A DNA stretch of 37,296 nt, taken from assembly GCA_964407165.1 (NCBI GenBank), contig CAYOUJ010000023.1:1-37296 (forward strand), written 5' to 3'. Shown here piece by piece: positions 21,980-28,646 of this stretch. The notes below the pieces were generated by a model, which ran no database searches, had not been told where the DNA came from, and saw only the letters and a list, made by a program, of their open reading frames with translations. Source of the DNA: CAZPKH01 sp964407165 (GTDB lineage: Bacteria > Bacteroidota > Bacteroidia > Bacteroidales > Muribaculaceae). Within the stretch, counting starts at the first letter, position 1. Each line of letters starts with the position of its first letter. The position numbers and the translations under genes are program-made.

Positions 21980-23656
21980 TCAGTAGGAGAGGGAGGCGGG
22001 GATGGCGTGGTTGTGGTCGTTGAGGTAGAGGGGGGGCACGGGGGTGTAGCGCTCGGAGGCCACCGACTGGGTCTCCTCGAAGTAGGGTGAGCGGAAGCGG
22101 GCGAGGTCGAGCAGAGTGTTGAACAGCGCCCGGGTGCTGGACACGGGGCGCTGGCGGTTGGCCTCGAGGGCCTTCACCTGCACCGGATGGGCGTCGGCGT
22201 AGCTGTCGGAGGTCCACACGAGGAAGGGCACCGCCAGCTGGTAGGGCGACGGCCGCGGGGAGGCGTGGAGGAAGCGCGAAGTGCCGTCGTCGTAGAGATC
22301 CTCCCCGTGGTCGGAGGTGTAGACCACCGCCGCGGGGCGCCCCGTGGCGGCGGCGACGGAGATGATGCTGTCGAGCAGGGCGTCGGTGTAGACTATGGTG
22401 TTGTCGTAGGCGTTGACCAGGCGGTCGCGGTTTGAGCGGCCCGTCAGCAGCGGGGCGTCGGGGATGAAGACGCGATATTGCGCGGGGTAGCGGTCGTTGT
22501 ACTTGAAATGTGAGCCGTAGGTGTGGAGCACGGCCAGGAGCGGGGCGGCGCCCTCGCGCCCCGCTTCCACGGCCTCGCGCAGCAGGGGGATGAGCGCCAT
22601 GTCGTAGGCGTTGGAGGTCGGGGCCACGGTGTCCTTGATGAACACTGCCCGGTCGGCCTCCTCGCCCAGGTAGTCTATAAGTGAATGGTTGCGGCTCTGG
22701 TTGCTGAGGAAGAGGGTTCGGTAGCCCCCCTCGCTGAAGGCGCTGATGACCCCTTTGCGCGAGTAGATGGAGTCGAAGTTCTGCGCATGCACGGAGGTCA
22801 GCAGCATGGGCACGCTCTTGTGCGTGGTGTTTGACTCGCTCATGGCGTGTGGGAAGAAGACCAGCCCCTGGCGGCGGCTCAGCCGCGGGTTGGTGGGCCG
22901 CGCGTATCCGGCGAGCTGCCACTGCGGGGCGCGCGAGGTTTCGCCGATGACGAGTATCACCAGCGGCGCCGCACTGTCAGGTGGCTCCGTGGCCTGTATC
23001 TGATATGAGAAGTCGGCGCAGGTCGCCTTGTAGTTGTGCGACTGGGTGTAGCGCTGGCACGCCTCGCCGATGTTGCATATCACGTTGAGGGGGAACAGCT
23101 CTCGCGAGGTCTCGTAGCGCGTGCCGTCCTCCACGGCGGAGTAGCGGCCGGAGGCGTAGCAGGCGCACAGCAGGATGGCGCCCACGGAGATTACATAATA
23201 CGACACGCGGCGGCAATGCCAGCGGCTCACGCTCTGCCAGCGCCGGCGCCGGCGCATGTAGACGCACGCCCATACCAGCAGCGGCACGTAGATGACCACC
23301 ACGGCGGCGATGACAGGGAACATGTCGCTCAGCAGCTCGCAGACCTCGCTGGCGTTGGTGGTGACCAGGTTGAGGAACATGTCGACGGCGATGATGGAGT
23401 TGCCGAACAGGTCGAGGAGCACCACCTGGAAAGCGGCGAGGAACATCAACGGGAAGCAGAGCCACACCGTGCGCCCCAGCCGGGGGGACATTGAGCACAG
23501 GAGCATGTACACGCCTGCGGGCAGCACGATGTTGATGGCATCGGCCAGCAGACTGTAATGCTCTGTGAAGCAGAGGGCTATGTTAGGCACCAGTAGCGCG
23601 GCGACGAGGCAGACATACAGTGCCGCGTTGGGGTGGTTGCGGAGAATCTTTCTCAT
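21980..23656 (-). CDS. Lipid A phosphoethanolamine transferase-like membrane sulfatase-fold enzyme
   Basis: EptA-type enzymes move phosphoethanolamine from phosphatidylethanolamine to lipid A at the periplasmic face, which lowers polymyxin binding. About five N-terminal helices (ALYVCLVAALLVPNIALCF, INIVLPAGVYMLLCSM, LMFLAAFQVVLLDLF, VIAAVVVIYVPLLVWACVY, VSYYVISVGAILLCACY) precede the soluble catalytic domain. Active-site motifs are VIGETSRAPQW, the nucleophile Thr region SESNTTHKSVPMLL, HTYGSHFKYNDRYP, and TSDHGED. The 558 residues match the family. Residues about 365-374 (GREGAAPLL) are a copy of the 27-bp element inserted just before the conserved HTYGSH strand. A strong promoter with a long repeat-containing leader drives it. 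The specific acceptor (lipid A, core or glycan) cannot be told from sequence. Confidence 0.88.
   Translation of the reverse strand: MRKILRNHPNAALYVCLVAALLVPNIALCFTEHYSLLADAINIVLPAGVYMLLCSMSPRLGRTVWLCFPLMFLAAFQVVLLDLFGNSIIAVDMFLNLVTTNASEVCELLSDMFPVIAAVVVIYVPLLVWACVYMRRRRRWQSVSRWHCRRVSYYVISVGAILLCACYASGRYSAVEDGTRYETSRELFPLNVICNIGEACQRYTQSHNYKATCADFSYQIQATEPPDSAAPLVILVIGETSRAPQWQLAGYARPTNPRLSRRQGLVFFPHAMSESNTTHKSVPMLLTSVHAQNFDSIYSRKGVISAFSEGGYRTLFLSNQSRNHSLIDYLGEEADRAVFIKDTVAPTSNAYDMALIPLLREAVEAGREGAAPLLAVLHTYGSHFKYNDRYPAQYRVFIPDAPLLTGRSNRDRLVNAYDNTIVYTDALLDSIISVAAATGRPAAVVYTSDHGEDLYDDGTSRFLHASPRPSPYQLAVPFLVWTSDSYADAHPVQVKALEANRQRPVSSTRALFNTLLDLARFRSPYFEETQSVASERYTPVPPLYLNDHNHAIPASLSY
22537..22563 (+). 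repeat. 27-bp palindromic element in the phosphoethanolamine transferase-like gene
   Basis: Exact consensus copy. The host gene is on the minus strand, so it is read in the inverted sense as GREGAAPLL, the same phase as the inverted copy at 6943-6969. Confidence 0.85.
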
Positions 23657-23661
23657 TTATC

Positions 23662-23698
23662 TAATGCATAATGCATGATGCATAATGCATAATTTTAA
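23662..23698 (+). repeat. Short tandem-repeat hairpin, unit ATGCATA
   Basis: TAATGCATAATGCATGATG then CATAATGCATAATTTTA, self-complementary, located in the leader of the transferase-like gene 6 bp from its start codon. It could influence translation. Confidence 0.8.
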
Positions 23699-23752
23699 TG
23701 CTTGAAGCTTTAAATTTGTTTAATATTTGTTGACTCTTTGGCTATGAGCGGG

Positions 23753-23783
23753 CAAAGTTAGTGATTTCTTGCGAGAGGGCAAA
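23753..23783 (-). promoter_or_regulatory. Promoter of the phosphoethanolamine transferase-like gene
   Basis: On the minus strand TTTG (23780-23783), 19 bp, TAACTTTG (23753-23760). The leader would be about 90 nt and contain the ATGCATA hairpin. Confidence 0.7.
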
Positions 23784-23842
23784 ACTCCGAATCCCCAAAG
23801 GGCCAAAGATTGCGGAAAAAGGGACACGCCCCGGCCGGATGG

Positions 23843-23874
23843 AATTATGCATTATGCATTGTGCATTATGCATT
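23843..23874 (+). repeat. Short tandem repeat, unit ATTATGC / ATTGTGC, preceded by CCGGCCGG
   Basis: CCGGCCGGATGG then AATTATGCATTATGCATTG and TGCATTATGCATT. It directly abuts the stop codon of the minus-strand barrel gene. The same composite is seen at 34421-34461. Confidence 0.85.
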
Positions 23875-23875
23875 C

Positions 23876-25054
23876 TCAGAAGGCTTCGTTGATGTTGAAG
23901 ATGAAGCCGGTCTCGCCGCGTCCGATGCCGAAGTCGAGGCGCACGTTGGTGCGCTCCTTGAACTCCCAGCGGTATCCGATGCCCACGTTGGGCAGTGTCT
24001 TGCGCCAGCGCAGGGTGGCGGGGCGCGAGGCGACGGTGCCGGCGCCTACCCACAGGGCTATGCCGCTGCGGCGCCAAATATGCTGGCGCAGCTCTACTGT
24101 GACGTCGGCCTCGACCTTGTCACGGTAGCGCCCGGGGTAGTAGCCGCGCATTGCGGCGTTGTCGCCGAGCTTCGACATCAGGCACCACGGCACGTTGCCG
24201 TAGGCCCACCGGCCATGGACACGCCAGGCCAGTATGCTCCCGCGCCATAAGGGCAGGTATTGGCTGAGGGCTACCTCGGTGGCGCTGAAGGGGTATTTGT
24301 TGCCGAGGAAGGCGGGGTAAAAGCTCTGGTCGATCCACAGGTACCACCCGCGGTAGGGGGCCTGCAAGTTGTCGCGGGTGTCATACTCCAGGCGCAGGCC
24401 AAGCGTGGGCGAGGTGACGCGCAGGCGCTGGTCGAGCCAGAGCTCGGGATTCTTCACCTTAGTGGCATGAGAGTAGCTGATGCCCACCTGCGGGCCGATG
24501 AACACCTGCGCGCCGAGGTTGACAAGCAGGGTCGTGCGCAGCTGCGCGGAGAAGTCGTTATACTTCGTGCTGTTGCCGTCAATCTTGTTGGTGTAGTAGC
24601 CGACACCCCAGAACTTGGTGAGGAACGAGCTGAAATACAGGTTATAGGTCAAGCGCAGGCGGTCGCTGGGGAAGATGTTGGTGCCGCGGACGCCGAGCAT
24701 GTAGAATCCGGCGGACGACACGTCGCCGTAGAGCGAGACGTTTGACGGCATCATCAGCGAGTCGGCGCGTGAGGTGTGGTACAGCCCGGCGGCGACGAGG
24801 CCTATGCCGAACTTGGTGTCGGAGGAGAAGTGGGGACCGCCGATGACGCTGAAGTCAAACTTGCCGGGATCCTTGGGCTTGTTGGACTCCTGGAAGTAGC
24901 CGATGATACGGTCTATGACGTTGCGGCTGCGTGTGGAGTCGGCGGCGAGCGTTTCCTCCTCCTCGTCGACGAACGGCTCCTCTGCGCGCGTGTGGAGCGT
25001 CCCCGCGAGGATGGCAGGGAGGAGCAGCAGGAGTATGCGCAGTCGGGCAGACAT
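23876..25054 (-). CDS. Omp85/BamA-type outer-membrane barrel without POTRA domains
   Basis: A signal peptide (MSARLRILLLLLPAILAGTL, cut near HTRA/EEPF) is followed by an acidic stretch (EEPFVDEEEETLAAD). The rest is barrel: FDFSVIGGPHFSSDTKFGIG, LRLTYNLYFSSFLTKFWGVG, LRLEYDTRDNLQAPYRGWY, ISYSHATKV, GDNAAMRGYYPGRYRD and FRLDFG-type final strands ending NINEAF. The GYYPGRYRD loop corresponds to the conserved inward loop (RGY/VRGF-type) of the bacterial surface antigen (D15) family, and the YDTRDN segment is also typical. At 392 residues there is no room for POTRA repeats, so it is not a standard BamA. Roles in outer-membrane lipid or protein export are possible but unknown. It diverges from a DUF3943 gene and has its own promoter. 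Confidence 0.8.
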   Translation of the reverse strand: MSARLRILLLLLPAILAGTLHTRAEEPFVDEEEETLAADSTRSRNVIDRIIGYFQESNKPKDPGKFDFSVIGGPHFSSDTKFGIGLVAAGLYHTSRADSLMMPSNVSLYGDVSSAGFYMLGVRGTNIFPSDRLRLTYNLYFSSFLTKFWGVGYYTNKIDGNSTKYNDFSAQLRTTLLVNLGAQVFIGPQVGISYSHATKVKNPELWLDQRLRVTSPTLGLRLEYDTRDNLQAPYRGWYLWIDQSFYPAFLGNKYPFSATEVALSQYLPLWRGSILAWRVHGRWAYGNVPWCLMSKLGDNAAMRGYYPGRYRDKVEADVTVELRQHIWRRSGIALWVGAGTVASRPATLRWRKTLPNVGIGYRWEFKERTNVRLDFGIGRGETGFIFNINEAF

Positions 25055-25392
25055 GGACGCGAGGGCGGAGATGGACTACGATATAGTTAAAAATGTTGAA
25101 ACGCGCGGGCGAGAGGCCCGTATGGTTGTTCTAATAATACAAAGCCGGATGGCCCGAAATTGTTTGGTCAATGCAAATTTAGCGAAAAAAGCCAAACGGG
25201 ACAAACGGCGTGGCCGAAATGTCGCAACTTTCGGCAAAAAGGCGAACATTAGATACGTTTCAACCAACAGGGACAATGAAAATACAGGGAGCCGGAGGCT
25301 CACATCGATTAGTCGAAATGTCATAAAAGTTGGCGATGGGCAATAAGGAGTGAACCGGAGGCGTTTTAAAGGCGTTTCAACGACGAAAACTT
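25055..25392. other. 338-bp divergent intergenic region
   Basis: It holds the minus-strand promoter at 25174-25205. A weak plus-strand box TACGTTTC is at 25254-25261. GGCGTTTTAA and GGCGTTTCAA form a near-direct repeat just before the DUF3943 start. No gene or RNA is recognised. Confidence 0.6.
25174..25205 (-). promoter_or_regulatory. Promoter of the Omp85-type barrel gene
   Basis: Minus strand: TTTG (25202-25205), 20 bp, TAAATTTG (25174-25181). The leader would be about 113 nt. Confidence 0.65.
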
Positions 25393-26295
25393 ATGAGTAA
25401 CGTAGCGCGTTTCATACTATTATGTGGCATTTTGGTGACGGCTGTGACAGGCCGGTGCCAGGAGCCTGCCGACACTGTTACGGTGGTCGAGACAGACACA
25501 TTGTTGGTAGAAATGTCGCATTTTGTCGGGCCTGACAATATTGCCACTTTCTCTGACGTTGAGATTATGGAGGAGAGCATCGACTCGGTCAGCATCGACT
25601 CTCCGACGCTCGACCACCTCATGCACTACGACAGCGACATCTACTTCCTGCCGTACTCCCTGACGCTGAGCCGCCCCAACGTGCGGCAGATGCGCCGCAA
25701 CACCATAGTGCTCGGCTGCGCCTTCGTCGGCACGCTGTTCGTGCTGGAGTGCCTGCCGGAGGACGCCACGGCCTGGAACCGCAAGGAGATACAAGACCAT
25801 GCCCCCTGCAACCGCTGGTGGCACAACGTGATAGAGATGGGGCCGGAGTGGGACCATGACAAGTTCTACTTCAACTATCTCCTCCACCCCTACGCCGGTG
25901 CGGCGTACTTCATGGCGGCGCGGTCGTGCGGCTACAATTTCTACCAGAGCATGCTCTACTCGGCGCTGATCTCGACGGTGTTCTGGGAGTTTGGCATCGA
26001 GGCGTTCATGGAGCGGCCGTCATACCAGGACCTGTTCGTCACCCCCGTGGTGGGCAGCATCATCGGCGAGGCGTTCTACAAGCTCAAGCGCCGGATAGTG
26101 CACAACGGCTACCGTCTTGGCGGCAGCGCCGTGCTTGGCAACGTCGTGGCGGTGCTCATCGACCCGGTCAACGAGGTCATCGGCTTCTTCGCCGGCAACG
26201 ACTCGCGGCGCCGCGCACAGCTGCAGCAGAACGTCCACTCGGCCTGGACCTTCCGCGACCACGGCGCCCAGCTCAACATAGTCTACAACTTCTGA
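25393..26295 (+). CDS. DUF3943 domain-containing exported protein
   Basis: A signal peptide (MSNVARFILLCGILVTAVTG, then RCQEPADTV) precedes an acidic, low-complexity region to about residue 75 (VVETDTLLVEMSHFVGPDN). The conserved part resembles DUF3943: WNRKEIQDHAPCNRWWHNVI, EWDHDKFYFNYLLHPYAGAAYF, YSALISTVFWEFGIEAFME and PSYQDLFVTPVVGSIIGEAFY. Several hydrophobic, possibly membrane-associated segments (TIVLGCAFVGTLFVLECL) occur. DUF3943 proteins are found in Bacteroidetes and Proteobacteria envelopes; no biochemical role is known to me. It ends in AQLNIVYNF, a barrel-like terminal strand, so outer-membrane location is possible. Its last codons and stop are duplicated in tandem just downstream. 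Confidence 0.75.
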   Translation: MSNVARFILLCGILVTAVTGRCQEPADTVTVVETDTLLVEMSHFVGPDNIATFSDVEIMEESIDSVSIDSPTLDHLMHYDSDIYFLPYSLTLSRPNVRQMRRNTIVLGCAFVGTLFVLECLPEDATAWNRKEIQDHAPCNRWWHNVIEMGPEWDHDKFYFNYLLHPYAGAAYFMAARSCGYNFYQSMLYSALISTVFWEFGIEAFMERPSYQDLFVTPVVGSIIGEAFYKLKRRIVHNGYRLGGSAVLGNVVAVLIDPVNEVIGFFAGNDSRRRAQLQQNVHSAWTFRDHGAQLNIVYNF

Positions 26296-26330
26296 ATTAA
26301 GCGTAATCAACTTCTGAATTAAGCGTAATT
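26287..26330 (+). repeat. 22-bp tandem duplication spanning the DUF3943 stop codon
   Basis: AACTTCTGAATTAAGCGTAAT plus one base is present twice head to tail (26287-26308, 26309-26330) with one C/T difference. The first copy encodes the final NF and stop; the second repeats the same text after the gene. Confidence 0.9.
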
Positions 26331-26366
26331 AACATAAACGGGGAGCGTCGGAAGCCATAAAATGGC

Positions 26367-26374
26367 TAACTTCG
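26367..26374 (+). promoter_or_regulatory. Possible -7 box of the PCMD gene
   Basis: TAACTTCG, one mismatch from TAnnTTTG, 39 bp before the ATG. Confidence 0.45.
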
Positions 26375-26413
26375 CGCCTTGAAAACTGACAAGACACCAG
26401 ATATATATCTGTC

Positions 26414-27370
26414 ATGAAGACTACAAAGCTCATCATAGCGGCCCTGGCCGCAGCGCTCACGGCCTCGACAGCCGCCGCCGAGACCGTCGAGAAGATCAAG
26501 TACGGCGACTTCAGCAACTGGGTCACCCGCAACATCAACGAGTCAAGCATCATCGGCGGCAACACCAAGACCCTCTACGAGATAGGCCCCACGCAGACCA
26601 TCAACGGCAACAAGGCGTACAGCAACCTAGGCGGCTCACCCTGGGGCACCAGCAACGTATACGCCAAGGTCAAGGGCATAGTCAAAGGCTCAAACGCCGT
26701 GTTCCCCGCCGACCGAGGCGGCGGCAACAAGTGCTGCAAGCTCACGGCCCTGATGGAGTCGGTGAAGGTACTGGGCGTGATCAACATGGACGTGATGGTG
26801 GCAGGGTCGATATTCCTGGGCAAGATGATCGAGCCGATCACCTCCACCTCCAACCCCTACGCCAAGATGGAGATGGGCGTGCCCTACACCAAGAAGCTCA
26901 AGTATCTGCAGCTCGACTACAAGGTGGACATGCCCACGACCAACACCCGCATAAAGAGTTCGGGATTCGGCAGCAAGAAGACTCTGCAGGGGCGTGACGC
27001 CGCGCTGGTCTTCGTCTTCCTGCAGCACCGCTGGGAGGACGCCGACGGCAACCTCCACGCTACCCGCGTGGCCACCGGCGGCGAGAAGTTCACCTCCACC
27101 AAGCCGTGGACCAACAGCCACCGAATCGCTATGCTCTATGGCGACGCCTCCAACAAGGGCTCATGGGTAGGCCTGCGCAACAAGAGCAACGACAATGCCT
27201 ACTATGCCCGCAACTCCAAAGGCAAGATGGTGCCCGTCAACGAGGAGGGTTGGGACGCCAACGCCGCTCCCACCCACGTGGTGATGATGATCAGCGCCGG
27301 CTCCAACGAGGCCTACGTGGGCACCCCCGGCCTGACTCTCTACGTCGACAACGTGGCCTTTGTTTATTGA
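26414..27370 (+). CDS. Secreted PCMD-type (putative carbohydrate metabolism domain) protein
   Basis: A signal peptide fills residues 1-22 (MKTTKLIIAALAAALTASTA, then AAE). The mature protein resembles the PCMD family of Bacteroidales: YGDFSNWVTRNINESSIIGG, TKTLYEIGPTQTINGNKAYSN, SPWGTSNVYAKVKGIVKGS, YLQLDYKVDMP, and the final TPGLTLYVDNVAFVY. These beta-sandwich domains are usually surface-exposed and linked to glycan use by genomic context; no enzyme activity is established. No lipobox is visible, unlike many family members, so a soluble periplasmic or secreted form is likely. The stop codon forms part of a terminator stem shared with the convergent epimerase gene. Confidence 0.72.
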   Translation: MKTTKLIIAALAAALTASTAAAETVEKIKYGDFSNWVTRNINESSIIGGNTKTLYEIGPTQTINGNKAYSNLGGSPWGTSNVYAKVKGIVKGSNAVFPADRGGGNKCCKLTALMESVKVLGVINMDVMVAGSIFLGKMIEPITSTSNPYAKMEMGVPYTKKLKYLQLDYKVDMPTTNTRIKSSGFGSKKTLQGRDAALVFVFLQHRWEDADGNLHATRVATGGEKFTSTKPWTNSHRIAMLYGDASNKGSWVGLRNKSNDNAYYARNSKGKMVPVNEEGWDANAAPTHVVMMISAGSNEAYVGTPGLTLYVDNVAFVY

Positions 27371-27409
27371 ACCCCCCGGATGGGCCATCGATTTGCCATC
27401 CGGGGGGTT
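27370..27409. terminator. Bidirectional terminator, perfect 14-bp stem
   Basis: AACCCCCCGGATGG (27370-27383) pairs with 27396-27409 around a 12-nt loop. It touches the stop codons of both convergent genes (27368-27370 and 27408-27410). T- and A-rich flanks are short. Confidence 0.8.
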
Positions 27410-28409
27410 ATTTCTCGGAGCGGTAGGCGGCGATGGTGGCGCGGAGGCCCTCGCGCAGGGGGGTCTGCGGGGCGAAGCCGAAGTCGCGGCGCGCCTCCGT
27501 GATGTCACACGCCCAGTTGCGCTGGCGCATGATCTTGAACTTGTCGCGGTTGAGCGTCGCGGGCTTTATGCGCAGCAGCCCCCACTTCTCTGACACCACG
27601 CATGCCACGTAGGCCATCCACAGCGGCAGCCGCACGGGTATGACGAAGCGGCGCCCTAATTCCTCGGCGGTGATGCGGCGGAACTCAGCCTGCGAGTACG
27701 CTCTGTCCTCCGAAATTATATACTTCTTCTTTAGCGTGTTGGGCGAGCCGAGGGCGTCGAAGATGGCGCGGGCGAGGTCTTCGACATATATAAACGTGAG
27801 CATCTGGCGGCGGAAGCCCACGCCGAAGTCCCAGTGGGCGTCGATGCTCTTGATCATCATCAGGTAGTCCTGTTCGTGGGGGCCGTAGACGCCGGTGCAT
27901 CGGAAGATGGTCCAGGGGAGGCCCGAGGTCATCTCCAGCGCCGTCTCCGCCTTGATCTTCGACACGCCGTAGCGGGTGTTGGGCTGGGGGATGGTGCGGG
28001 AGGTCAGCGGCGCGTAATGCCTCTCGTCGCCGGGGCCGAGGGCGCTGAGGCTGCTCATGTACAGAAACCGGCCGGGGGTCATGCCGGAGGCCTGCAGGGC
28101 GGCGATGAAGTTGCGGAGATACTCAAAGTTGATAGTGTTGAACGCGCTGAAGTCGGTGCACTTGGTGGCGCCGAGGTTGTAGACCATCCAGTCCCAGCGC
28201 TCGCCCTCGGGGAGGGTAGAGCCGAGGGTCTTGGCAAGCGAGTCCGGATCGTCCCAGTTAAACTCCACAAACTTGAGTCGGGGGTCGGCGAGGAAGCGGC
28301 GCGAGGTGGTCTTGCGCACTCCGCACCAGGTGTCGTAGCCGCGGCGCAGGCTCTCCGCCGCTATGTGTCCGCCGATGAAGCCGCCGGCGCCGATAATCAA
28401 AACTCTCAT
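27408..28409 (-). CDS. NAD(P)-dependent epimerase/dehydratase (extended SDR family)
   Basis: The 333-residue protein begins with the Rossmann motif VLIIGAGGFIGGHI. The active-site Tyr/Lys pair is in TRYGVSKIKAE with the preceding Ser in LYMSSLSALGPGD. WTIFRCTGVYGPHEQD and FIYVEDLARAIFDAL are typical of NAD-dependent nucleotide-sugar epimerases and 3-beta-HSD/ dihydroflavonol-type reductases. Its C-terminal part (SEKWGLLRIKPATLNRDKFKI, CDITEARRDFGFAPQTPL) matches the Bacteroidales group of NAD-dependent epimerases of unassigned substrate. The protein is cytoplasmic, without a signal. A TAnnTTTG promoter about 145 bp upstream gives a long leader full of short repeats. The substrate cannot be predicted. 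Confidence 0.85.
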   Translation of the reverse strand: MRVLIIGAGGFIGGHIAAESLRRGYDTWCGVRKTTSRRFLADPRLKFVEFNWDDPDSLAKTLGSTLPEGERWDWMVYNLGATKCTDFSAFNTINFEYLRNFIAALQASGMTPGRFLYMSSLSALGPGDERHYAPLTSRTIPQPNTRYGVSKIKAETALEMTSGLPWTIFRCTGVYGPHEQDYLMMIKSIDAHWDFGVGFRRQMLTFIYVEDLARAIFDALGSPNTLKKKYIISEDRAYSQAEFRRITAEELGRRFVIPVRLPLWMAYVACVVSEKWGLLRIKPATLNRDKFKIMRQRNWACDITEARRDFGFAPQTPLREGLRATIAAYRSEK

Positions 28410-28440
28410 TAACTTAAAACTTATAACTTATAACTTATAA
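28410..28440 (+). repeat. Short tandem repeat, unit ACTTATA
   Basis: TAACTTAAAACTTATAAC then TTATAACTTATAA directly abuts the epimerase start codon, as the same unit does at 15462 and 16706. Confidence 0.8.
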
Positions 28441-28498
28441 CCGGGTGGAGGGACGACTCTTAGTTACTCTTAGTTAGCTGTGTGCAGATGCCACCCGG
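28441..28498. repeat. Inverted repeat CCGGGTGG/CCACCCGG enclosing a 10-bp duplication
   Basis: CCGGGTGG (28441-28448) pairs with 28491-28498. Inside, ACTCTTAGTT is present twice in tandem (28456-28475). It lies in the epimerase leader. Confidence 0.65.
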
Positions 28499-28501
28499 AG
28501 G

Positions 28502-28533
28502 AATTATGCATTATGCATTGTGCATTATGCATT
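28502..28533 (+). repeat. Short tandem repeat, unit ATTATGC / ATTGTGC
   Basis: The core is identical to 23843-23874: AATTATGCATTATGCATTG then TGCATTATGCATT. Confidence 0.85.
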
Positions 28534-28553
28534 GACGAGTGCAATTTTCAGCG

Positions 28554-28561
28554 CAAAGTTA
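28554..28561 (-). promoter_or_regulatory. -7 box of the epimerase promoter
   Basis: Minus strand TAACTTTG. A weak TTTA lies 17 bp upstream. The leader would be about 138 nt. Confidence 0.55.
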
Positions 28562-28605
28562 CGTTAAAATTAAGAGATTAAAGCATTCGGTACACTAAAA
28601 ATGCG

Positions 28606-28613
28606 TAACTTTG
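28606..28613 (+). promoter_or_regulatory. -7 box of the LRR protein promoter
   Basis: TAACTTTG, 33 bp before the ATG at 28647. Transcription starting near 28620 rules out the in-frame TTG at 28611 as start. Confidence 0.65.
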
Positions 28614-28646
28614 CACCAAATTTTTTGCCAAAAACCAATCAAACCG

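Noticed and set aside
21864..22922. 352-residue minus-strand frame overlapping the transferase-like gene
   Set aside because: Low-complexity Arg/Pro-rich shadow; the sulfatase-fold motifs are in the other frame.
28611..28646. TTG start for the LRR protein
   Set aside because: It overlaps the TAACTTTG promoter box; the ATG at 28647 gives a proper signal peptide.
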